From Candidatus Peregrinibacteria bacterium (lineage in GTDB: Bacteria > Patescibacteriota > Gracilibacteria > UBA1369 > JACRIC01): a stretch of 45,049 bases of DNA. The position numbers and the translations under genes were made by a program. The DNA lies in assembly GCA_016188705.1 (NCBI GenBank), contig JACPHH010000007.1:23025-68073 (forward strand), written 5' to 3'. The notes below the pieces were generated by a model. The model did not search any database, was not told where the DNA came from, and saw only the letters and a list, made by a program, of their open reading frames with translations. Positions 33,681 through 40,907 of this stretch are shown in pieces; within the stretch, counting starts at the first letter, position 1, and each line of letters starts with the position of its first letter.

Positions 33681-33689
33681 CCCTATATA

Positions 33690-33775
33690 TGGCATCGTAA
33701 CTTCATGCTCGATCTTCACGATTTTCGCTCAAAAATTTACAATCTCGTTACGAAAGCGATTTTTGCGGGAATTCC
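33690..33775. repeat. Truncated palindromic repeat between holB and ricT
   Basis: On the minus strand it reads GGAATTCCCGCAAAAATCGC, TTTCGTAACGAGATTGTAAA, then TTTTTGAGCGAAAATCGTGA. This is parallel to the copy at 30295 and to the cores at 11374 and 32560. Confidence 0.5.
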
Positions 33776-33815
33776 TAAATATTTATGTTGCTCTGTATAA
33801 CCCTAACTTTCATTC

Positions 33816-34667
33816 ATGGAAACGACCGGTATAAAAAGTTCTTACTATTATAAGGTGATTGAAATTCCAACATTGCCTGAGCATGCCTACGACGTGGACG
33901 ATATGGTTATTTTTCTCGATGAAGAAAAACAGGAAGAAATAGGGCAAATTGTCTTTATTCAAAAAAAAACGCTTCATCTGGAAAATATTATTCCGGGAGG
34001 CGGCATACTGCGGAAAGCAACACCGCATGATCTGCAAAAATATGAGGCGAATCAAGCGCGCAATGAAGAGGCGTTCAAACTGTGTCAGCAAAAAATTGAA
34101 AAATATATGCTGAATATGCAAATGATAAAAACCAATTATTCTTTTAACGGTTCAAGAATTAATTTCGTTTTTACCGCGGACGCGCGGGTTGATTTTCGTG
34201 AACTCGTAAAAGACCTGGCATTCCATTTAAAAAAACAAATTCATTTGCAGCAGATTGGGCCAAGGGATCGCGCGAAACGCGTTGTAGGTTTTGGGAAATG
34301 CGGCCAACAGACATGCTGCACGCGCTACCTTACGAAATTTGAAAGCATCACGATGGATATGGTTCGCGAGCAGAATTTGGAAAACAGAGGCTCTGACAAG
34401 CTTTCGGGTCTCTGTGGAAAACTCCTTTGCTGTTTAAAATATGAAGTGGAAGAATATCAACGCTTAAGAAGAGAATTGCCGCCTGTTGGAAGTATCGTTC
34501 GTTCATCCGAAGGCCAGGGACGGATCATAAATATAGATGTAATCAATCAAAAAGCGAGAATAGAAATTCCTGGAGCGGGCTCAAAATTTATTAAAATCAG
34601 TGATATAATGGAGGTGATTGAAAGGCCAAAACAGAATGAAATGCTCAAACGTGAAGTAACAACATAA
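33816..34667 (+). CDS. ricT: PSP1-domain protein RicT (YaaT)
   Basis: The 283-residue protein has the PSP1 signature: FTADARVDFRELVKDLA, RVVGFGKCGQQTCCTRYL, MVREQNLENRGSDKLSGLCG and KLLCCLKYE. The two cysteine clusters (CGQQTCC and CGKLLCC) are the residues that in Bacillus RicT help bind Fe-S clusters in the RicA-RicF-RicT complex, which works with RNase Y in mRNA maturation. RNase Y is also encoded in this window (39204). RicA/RicF are not seen. It is in an operon-like series holB-ricT-TPR gene. Confidence 0.9.
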   Translation: METTGIKSSYYYKVIEIPTLPEHAYDVDDMVIFLDEEKQEEIGQIVFIQKKTLHLENIIPGGGILRKATPHDLQKYEANQARNEEAFKLCQQKIEKYMLNMQMIKTNYSFNGSRINFVFTADARVDFRELVKDLAFHLKKQIHLQQIGPRDRAKRVVGFGKCGQQTCCTRYLTKFESITMDMVREQNLENRGSDKLSGLCGKLLCCLKYEVEEYQRLRRELPPVGSIVRSSEGQGRIINIDVINQKARIEIPGAGSKFIKISDIMEVIERPKQNEMLKREVTT

Positions 34668-34679
34668 AAAAATCATGCC

Positions 34680-35585
34680 ATGAAAATGCCATATATAAAA
34701 TTATCAAATCCTCTAGTTTCATTTCATTTTGAAATGAAGCAAATACGAAAAGGAGTGGATATCGCGTATATTTTTTTCATAGTCCTTTTTTTTATTGAAC
34801 AGATTTTTTTCAGAAAATTTACCATTTTCATATTTTTTTCATCACTTATTTTACTTGGAGGTATAGTATTTCACCGCTTTCTTTTGATGAAAAAAGGCTT
34901 TATCTTGCAGGAAGAACTTATACATGAGGACGAAAAGAAAAAAGAAGATGCCGTGGCCGTGGAAAGCGGCGAAAATAAACGGCATTTTAAAATGTTATGG
35001 GGAAGAAAACGAATGCAGGCTGAAACGCAGGAAGCGCTGACGCTTTTAAGAAAGGCCGACATGCTGCTGAGGGCGGGAAACGCCATCATGGAAGCCAAAA
35101 AATTACTCATTCGCGCGCTGGCATTTGCTCCGGAAAGCATAGAAGCCAATTTGAAACTTGGAATGATGTATCTCGAGCAGAACGAGGCGAATAAAGCGGA
35201 AGCCATATTCCGAAAACTTATAGCCATTAAAGAATCGGCAATCGCTTTAAACGCATTGGCTACGAGCCTCATGAATCAGGAAAAATACGAAGAGGCCATG
35301 GTGTATTTTGAAAAAGCTCTTCAATTGGAGCCAAAAAACGCTGAATCTACGGCAAATATGGCACATGCTTGCTGGAAACTCGGGAAGAAAGACGAGGCTA
35401 TGCGATACCTTTTGAAGGCTTCGGAACTTGATCCGCGAAATGCAAGTTATTTGGAAACGCTCATTGAATATCATCAAGGCCGAGGAGACTTGCAAACAGA
35501 ACAGCAACTTTTGAAAAAAATGCTTTTTCTGCGGCCGCATGACGAAGCCATAAAAGAAAAACTCCGTTCTTTTCAGATGGAGTGA
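34680..35585 (+). CDS. Membrane-anchored TPR protein
   Basis: The protein has 301 residues. Two adjacent hydrophobic segments (about 27-43 and 46-66; IAYIFFIVLFFIEQIFF, FIFFSSLILLGGIVFH) anchor it. A charged linker follows, then TPR repeats from about 115 to 290: ALTLLRKADMLLRAGNAIME, EANLKLGMMYLEQNEANKAE, ALATSLMNQEKYEEAMVYFE, STANMAHACWKLGKKDEAMR. TPRs mediate protein-protein contacts; partner unknown. It starts 12 bp after ricT. Confidence 0.8.
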   Translation: MKMPYIKLSNPLVSFHFEMKQIRKGVDIAYIFFIVLFFIEQIFFRKFTIFIFFSSLILLGGIVFHRFLLMKKGFILQEELIHEDEKKKEDAVAVESGENKRHFKMLWGRKRMQAETQEALTLLRKADMLLRAGNAIMEAKKLLIRALAFAPESIEANLKLGMMYLEQNEANKAEAIFRKLIAIKESAIALNALATSLMNQEKYEEAMVYFEKALQLEPKNAESTANMAHACWKLGKKDEAMRYLLKASELDPRNASYLETLIEYHQGRGDLQTEQQLLKKMLFLRPHDEAIKEKLRSFQME

Positions 35586-35644
35586 TATACAATACGAAGT
35601 AAATGGGCGTGATATCGAGGGATGTTTCAGGGAACTTCGATTCA

Positions 35645-37561
35645 CTAGGATTTTTTTTCCGTTTCATCGCCGACGAGGTATTTATTCGGCCATGCTTTAT
35701 AGCGGCTAAAAAATGTATCTTTTGGCAGTGGAACGCCATTTTGTATCACGGTGCGATACCATGTGGCATCAAATCCTTCATGCGCGGAATCAACCTTTTT
35801 TTTCTCTCCCGGAGCAAGCGTGTCAGTAGTAACAACAATATCGGGCGGCGCCGGCACTTTATTGGCGATAGAGGGACCATCTAAAATAACCTCGCGGTGA
35901 TCCGAAGTGCCGTAAAATTTAAAATAGGCATTAGTCCCTTCGGTATAAGTTTGAATGAGAATATGAGCGCCGGTGTCATTTTTAAATTTAAGATCCGCGT
36001 AAGGAGGGTAAATGGTCGCGTCCAAGCCAAAACCAAGAGGTCGGGCATAATAAGAAACCGCGTAAGAATGGGCTTTGCGCTGCGTAATGGGGAGTCCTCC
36101 AAAAAGAGCCGCGCGAAAAGCCGTTGATGACACTTGGCAAAGACCGCCGCCGTATTCAGGAATGGTATTTCCCTCCCGAATCACAAGCTCCTTTTTGTAA
36201 CCAGTTGTTTCATCTACTTCGCCAAGATTTTTATTAAAAGAAAATTCTTCATCCGGAGCCACAAGCACGCCGTTAAATTTAGAAATACCAACTTTAATAT
36301 TGTGAATTCTGTTGACGGGAGAGCCTTCAAAACTTGAATAGCCCGTGGCAATCAGCTCTTGTATGCCGAAATTTTTAAGATCATCGGAAGCGTTTACTGA
36401 AGCCAAAATTTCCTTCACGGGAAGTTCAATTTGAGAAAGATCGTGATTGATCGCGTATTCAAAAGACCGAACGAGTAAATCTTTTTGCAAAATTCTCCCA
36501 TTTTGAGCGGTTCCATCAAAAGAAATTTTTCCATCGTTATTTTGAATAGTCACGTCTTTGGGGTCAATATCAAAATGTTTGCCGATAAGAGCTTCCATTT
36601 TTGGAAGAAACGTTTCCGCGGGCAGAGAAAGAACGGCGACAGCTTCAACTGAAACGGTATTATTGGGTGAAACGCGCGACACTTCATAAGAAGCAAAAAC
36701 TGATGCTTCGTTAGGGATAATGGTTGATGCTTTATTAGAGGAAATGCCTGACACTTCATCAAAAGAACGATCATAAAAATCTAAAGGTATGCGAGCGCCT
36801 CCGATGTTCGCGTACTCTCGGAAAGAAATGGCAAGAACATCGAGATAATCTTTGAGTGCAAAATTCCACTCTGAACGTTCATAAACGATTCGGATGCGGG
36901 TTTTGAGTTTTTTTGAAAGAGCGGGAAGAAATGATTTCGCGTCATCATCGTTTATATGTGGCAAAGTTATTGTTGTCGCGAGCGTGAGTGCGGGTTTTGA
37001 TCCTGAAAGAAAGATCGATTCAATATCTCGAAGCATTTTTGCTCGATCAAAAGTCGTCCCTGGATGAGATGGTTCAATGGTAAGGTTATATTTTCTATCA
37101 AAAACAATTTTTGCATTCTGAGCCGAACGATAAAAAGTCGGAAAACTTTTACCTAATCTATCGGAAAAAATAGACCAGTCAATCGATTTTAATGGAGAGA
37201 ATACATGAGTGGATGCCGAATTTTTGAGGATGGAAAAAGGATTATTGCGGGTACTCATTACAGGAATTTCATCAAGAAGTTCTGGCGGGGTAAAGAGCGT
37301 AATACCGAGATCAGAAAGCGAAAAAGAGTGAGATGTCCCCTCATACGAAATAGTAAGAGAGGTAGTTTCGTAGCGATTCAGAAGAGTGGATATTTGCGCT
37401 TGCGCTTCTTCCGTGGAGAGATAGCTAAGATCATATTCGGAAAGAGAAGTGTTTGGAAAAATACGGTTATTAAAATAATATTGGGCATACGCAAGGGAAG
37501 CTTCGAGGCCAATAACGAGAACAAGGATGACAATCGTAATCCTAAAAAACAATTTTTTCAT
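35645..37561 (-). CDS. VanW-family cell-wall protein with PG_binding_4-type domains
   Basis: The protein has 638 residues. The N-terminal hydrophobic segment FFRITIVILVLVIGLEASLA is a signal/anchor. Two repeated domains (about 30-170 and 200-390; NTSLSEYDLSYLSTEEAQAQ-, SVEAVAVLSLPAETF-like) resemble the PG_binding_4 domains of YoaR-type proteins. The VanW domain (about 415-560) shows FSFNKNLGEVDETTGYKKEL, GGGLCQVSSTAFRAAL and AHSYAVSYY. Its exact chemistry is unknown, but these proteins act at the cell envelope. Between 265 and 300 a Ser/Asn-rich low-complexity stretch interrupts the second repeated domain. Confidence 0.83.
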   Translation of the reverse strand: MKKLFFRITIVILVLVIGLEASLAYAQYYFNNRIFPNTSLSEYDLSYLSTEEAQAQISTLLNRYETTSLTISYEGTSHSFSLSDLGITLFTPPELLDEIPVMSTRNNPFSILKNSASTHVFSPLKSIDWSIFSDRLGKSFPTFYRSAQNAKIVFDRKYNLTIEPSHPGTTFDRAKMLRDIESIFLSGSKPALTLATTITLPHINDDDAKSFLPALSKKLKTRIRIVYERSEWNFALKDYLDVLAISFREYANIGGARIPLDFYDRSFDEVSGISSNKASTIIPNEASVFASYEVSRVSPNNTVSVEAVAVLSLPAETFLPKMEALIGKHFDIDPKDVTIQNNDGKISFDGTAQNGRILQKDLLVRSFEYAINHDLSQIELPVKEILASVNASDDLKNFGIQELIATGYSSFEGSPVNRIHNIKVGISKFNGVLVAPDEEFSFNKNLGEVDETTGYKKELVIREGNTIPEYGGGLCQVSSTAFRAALFGGLPITQRKAHSYAVSYYARPLGFGLDATIYPPYADLKFKNDTGAHILIQTYTEGTNAYFKFYGTSDHREVILDGPSIANKVPAPPDIVVTTDTLAPGEKKKVDSAHEGFDATWYRTVIQNGVPLPKDTFFSRYKAWPNKYLVGDETEKKS

Positions 37562-37611
37562 GATAATTTTAAAAATACATCTTTAATGATACAAAAAAAA
37601 TAGAAATGAAA

Positions 37612-37672
37612 ACATTTAAAAAACGTGGTTTCAATACGAAATTAGCAAGAGTAGGCACGTTTTTCAAGAGTT
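37612..37672. repeat. Short deletion derivative of a TTTA-type element
   Basis: AAAAAACGTGGTTTCAATAC, then GAAATTAGCAAGAGTAGGCA, then CGTTTTTCAAGAGTTCC. The right half closely follows the end of the nested element at 32560 (AATTGCAGTAGATGGTACGT, then TTTTCAGAGGTTCC). Confidence 0.5.
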
Positions 37673-37689
37673 CCATTATAGAAATTTTT

Positions 37690-38082
37690 TTACGACTCTA
37701 TTTCATCAAATTCATCAATATTTTCATGGGGAATGCGGCGAAGTTCTTCACGGGAAACCTTCCAATCATTTTTCATGCCGTGAACTTTTTTGCGAAAAAA
37801 ACCAAAAAATGATCGGCTGAAAGTTGGAGAATCAATTCGACCGCTTTGAGCAGTGGTATGAGTTTCTTTCGATGCGTTCGGTTCCTGAACTATCTTTTTT
37901 CCAAAGGCATACGCCTCTTTCCCCTTTTCTTTGAGAAGTTCGCGCGTCTCTTTTCCTTTTTTCGGAGCCATGGTCATGCCAATAACCGAACCAACCGCTC
38001 CGCCGACAATAATTCCCATAAAAATTTTATCCAAAAATCGAAAAAGTCCTTTCTTTTGATTTTGAGGAGGCATAAAGAACAA
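37690..38082 (-). CDS. YtxH-domain small membrane protein
   Basis: The protein has 130 residues. A Gly-rich membrane segment, MGIIVGGAVGSVIGMTMAPK, is directly followed by KKGKETRELLKEKGKEA, the YtxH/gas-vesicle-like hallmark (GxxxG-x(n)-LLxAP-x-G-x-E-x-R). The rest is charged and probably disordered. The role of the family is not firmly known; it is often stress-related. The start may be M1 or M4. Confidence 0.75.
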   Translation of the reverse strand: MFFMPPQNQKKGLFRFLDKIFMGIIVGGAVGSVIGMTMAPKKGKETRELLKEKGKEAYAFGKKIVQEPNASKETHTTAQSGRIDSPTFSRSFFGFFRKKVHGMKNDWKVSREELRRIPHENIDEFDEIES

Positions 38083-38144
38083 ATAATTTATACATCCTCA
38101 ATTGTAATGTGTAGAAAAAAAAGGTCAAGTCTAATTGTAGTAAC

Positions 38145-38262
38145 TGCGCACCGTTTTTTTTGAAAAAGAGGGCGGGGACTACCATTTGAGCGCATAGCGA
38201 AGCGTAGCGAAAATGGAGTCCCCGCCCTCTTTTATCTGAATAAAAAGTAACAGCGGTGGGCA
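38145..38262. repeat. 120-bp palindromic element, copy 3
   Basis: Outer ends (TAACTG)CGCACCG and CGGTGGGCAGTTA are inverted and slightly longer than in the other copies. The core hairpin AGAGGGCGGGGACTACCATT pairs with AATGGAGTCCCCGCCCTCT around the same loop. It lies just past the end of the thioredoxin-reductase-like gene. Confidence 0.88.
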
Positions 38263-38266
38263 GTTA

Positions 38267-39214
38267 CTAATTGTACTGGACATACACTTTTACTCCGCGA
38301 TTTTTTTTAATAATAGCCATGGCGGCGGCGCAACCCTGACCAACGCTGATGGCGGCTTGTGGATCAGCTCCCGTGCAATTTCCAGCGGCGTAAATATTTG
38401 GAATATTCGTTTCTCCTTTGTCGTTTACGACGATATAATTTCCATTCAAAATCAGGCCGAGTTTTTGCGCGAAACTGATGGCGCCGGCCGTGCCGATCGC
38501 CATAAAAACACCGGCATATCCTTCATCGACGGTCCCGTCTTCGTAGAGTATTTTTTCAAATTTTTCCGAACCTACTTTAGTCGGATCGCTCCAAAATTCT
38601 TTTATTTTTGGCGTTTTTTTTAAAATAACGGGCGAATCCGACAGATGGTTTCGCATCGAATCTGAGAAGAAAAACTCTTTCCCATGGCTTAAAATAGTCA
38701 CGTCTTTCGAATAAGTAAGGAGACTCATGGCTTCTTCCGCGGCATAATTTCCGTGTCCTATAACCGCGATTTTTTTATCGCGAAAAAAGAAACCGTCACA
38801 AGTCACGCAATGAGAAATCCCTTTTCCGATAAGTTTTTCTTCATTTTTTATGCCGGAAATCGCATAACTCGTTCCGGTGCAAAGAATAAGATTTTTGGCG
38901 GCATAAACTTCTTTTTCGCAGTCAGTAATCGTAAAAGTCCCGTCAGCATTGATAATAATGGAAGTGATTTCTCTCGGAATAATACGCGTATCGAAACGCT
39001 CGGCCTGTTTTATCCCTTGTTCCATAATGAAGGGTCCGGAAATATCTTTTTCAAAGCCAAAATAATTACTGATAGTGTGGGCTTTGTAGAGATGGCTGTT
39101 TTCGACGATGCCAAAAACGAGCGTCGACATTCTGGCGCGACCCGTATAAATGGCGGCGGAAAGGCCCGCCGGTCCGACTCCGATAATAATGACATCATAA
39201 TTTTTATTTTGCAT
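38267..39214 (-). CDS. trxB: Thioredoxin-reductase-like FAD/NAD(P) oxidoreductase
   Basis: From ATG 39214 the protein has 315 residues: FAD fold YDVIIIGVGPAGLSAAIYTG, the redox pair C-VT-C-D followed by GFFFRDKKIAVIGHGNYAAE (second dinucleotide fold), and the C-terminal GNCTGADPQAAISVGQG FAD motif. Length and layout match low-molecular-weight thioredoxin reductase. The NADP site lacks the usual HRR pair, so the donor may differ and a ferredoxin- or NADH-linked relative cannot be excluded. The frame is open 10 codons further, but that lies inside the rny coding end; ATG 39214 overlaps rny by 11 bp. Confidence 0.85.
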   Translation of the reverse strand: MQNKNYDVIIIGVGPAGLSAAIYTGRARMSTLVFGIVENSHLYKAHTISNYFGFEKDISGPFIMEQGIKQAERFDTRIIPREITSIIINADGTFTITDCEKEVYAAKNLILCTGTSYAISGIKNEEKLIGKGISHCVTCDGFFFRDKKIAVIGHGNYAAEEAMSLLTYSKDVTILSHGKEFFFSDSMRNHLSDSPVILKKTPKIKEFWSDPTKVGSEKFEKILYEDGTVDEGYAGVFMAIGTAGAISFAQKLGLILNGNYIVVNDKGETNIPNIYAAGNCTGADPQAAISVGQGCAAAMAIIKKNRGVKVYVQYN

Positions 39215-40733
39215 AGTCGATCGATCGGGTTTTACGGATAACATTCACCTTGATTTTGCCGGGATAGGTGAGGTCTGATTCGATTTTATGAGCAACATCT
39301 TTCGCGAGTTTACGAACTCCTTCATCTTGAATTTGTTCCGGATCGACAATAACGCGTATTTCACGACCTGCTGAAATCGCGAAGGTTTTTTGTACTCCAG
39401 CAAAGGACATAGCCGTTTCTTCGAGAGCGGAGAGGCGTTCAAGGTATTTTTGCAGTGACTCTTGTCGCGCCCCGGGTCTTCCCGCTGAAATCGCGTCAGC
39501 AGCTTTCACGATCATGGAAGGAATGGTATTGGCCGGAACCTTATCATGGTGAGCATAGGCGGCGTAAACAATTTCCGGACTGAATCCATATTTTTCCAGA
39601 ATTTGCTTGGAAAGATCGTCGTGAGCGCCTTCAACTTCATAATCGATTGCTTTTCCAATGTCATGAAAAAAGGCTGCCAGACGGCATGTTTCAACATCAG
39701 CGCCAAGTTCATAAGCAAGAGTGGTCGCGAGAGCCGCGACTTCGTAGGAGTGTTTGAGAATATTTTGTCCATAACTTGTGCGGAAATTAAGTCTTCCGAT
39801 AATGCGGAGCAAGTCCTGCGGCGTATCTTTTAATTTGAGCGTTTTTGCCACGTGTCTGCCAGTTTCAAGAATATTCTCATCCGTTTCCTTTTCAGAATCT
39901 TCGAGGGCTTTTTTCATCGATTCTTGCGTGATAATGGAACGTTTTTTCACAAGTTTTTCTAAAGCGCTGGTCGCGATATGGCGTTTGATAAGATTGTACG
40001 CCGATACATGAATGGTTTTTGGCAGATCGTTAAAAATGACATCCACTTCGGAAATTTCTTCAAAATATTGGATAAGTGATCCATCTTTTCCGAGCAAATA
40101 TCCTTTGACCTCGTCACGGGGCACGGTAACGGTTGAAGTTTTCTGTTCGACGGAGGTGGGAGCGGAATATTTTTGAATCGCTTCGAGGAGAATTTCCTTG
40201 GCGCGTCGTTTTGCCATATCTTTTGTAGCTTCTTCCACCTTCGCGATTCTTTTTTCTTTTTCCGCTAAAATATCCTGACGATAGGTTTCCATGAGCAATT
40301 CTTTGGCATCATTTTTTCCCATGCCGCTCAGTTCAACGAGTTTGTCATTGGCCTTATTTTTTTGATCGGAAAGAAGTGTTTTAAGCTGGGCAATAAGGTT
40401 TTGTTCATTATTCAGGAGTGCGTGAAGTTCTTGGCATCTAAGTTCGCGTTTTTTAAAAAAACCTTCCTTGGTGCTCATAAGAGTTTCCATGCGTTCAAGC
40501 TGTTGACGAAAATGTTCATTTTCCTCATGAGCTCGTTTTTTTACGTCATTCGTGCGATTTTTGGCTTGAACGAGAATTTCCTGAGCCTCTTTTTGAGCTG
40601 CCAGAATTTTTTCCTCTTGTTCTTTTTTGACTGCGCGAACATTCACCGGCGCCTTATAGCCAACGAACGCCACGCCAACCATGGTCAGCGCCAAAACACC
40701 GAATGCCAGAAAAAGTTGAGAAAGGCTTAACAT
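39204..40733 (-). CDS. rny: Ribonuclease Y
   Basis: A membrane-bound endoribonuclease that starts mRNA decay. The protein has 509 residues: an N-terminal membrane helix (LFLAFGVLALTMVGVAFVGY), a long charged coiled coil (about 30-190), a KH domain (about 200-262, with GKDG at 215-218), then an HD domain with H328 and the metal-binding HD pair in FFHDIGKA (357-362) and AAYAHHDKV. Length is typical. It is followed by the trxB-like gene with an 11-bp overlap. RicT, which modulates RNase Y in Bacillus, is encoded at 33816. Confidence 0.93.
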   Translation of the reverse strand: MLSLSQLFLAFGVLALTMVGVAFVGYKAPVNVRAVKKEQEEKILAAQKEAQEILVQAKNRTNDVKKRAHEENEHFRQQLERMETLMSTKEGFFKKRELRCQELHALLNNEQNLIAQLKTLLSDQKNKANDKLVELSGMGKNDAKELLMETYRQDILAEKEKRIAKVEEATKDMAKRRAKEILLEAIQKYSAPTSVEQKTSTVTVPRDEVKGYLLGKDGSLIQYFEEISEVDVIFNDLPKTIHVSAYNLIKRHIATSALEKLVKKRSIITQESMKKALEDSEKETDENILETGRHVAKTLKLKDTPQDLLRIIGRLNFRTSYGQNILKHSYEVAALATTLAYELGADVETCRLAAFFHDIGKAIDYEVEGAHDDLSKQILEKYGFSPEIVYAAYAHHDKVPANTIPSMIVKAADAISAGRPGARQESLQKYLERLSALEETAMSFAGVQKTFAISAGREIRVIVDPEQIQDEGVRKLAKDVAHKIESDLTYPGKIKVNVIRKTRSIDYAK

Positions 40734-40808
40734 AAAATATCAAGAAAAACACACATCTATCCTAGCATAGGAGATGGAGGAAAATATATTTGAAAATAAA
40801 AAATAAAT

Positions 40809-40837
40809 TTGACAGACAAGGAATAAAATGATATTAT
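40809..40837 (+). promoter_or_regulatory. Strong sigma-70-type promoter of the repeat-protein gene
   Basis: A perfect TTGACA (40809-40814), 17-bp spacer, TATTAT (40832-40837). It is the best promoter match in the window, about 70 bp before ATG 40908. Confidence 0.7.
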
Positions 40838-40907
40838 TAAACAATACATTTTTGCTCGCTTATAAAAATATTATTTTCCTTAATAAAATTTTTTAATAAA
40901 AACACAC

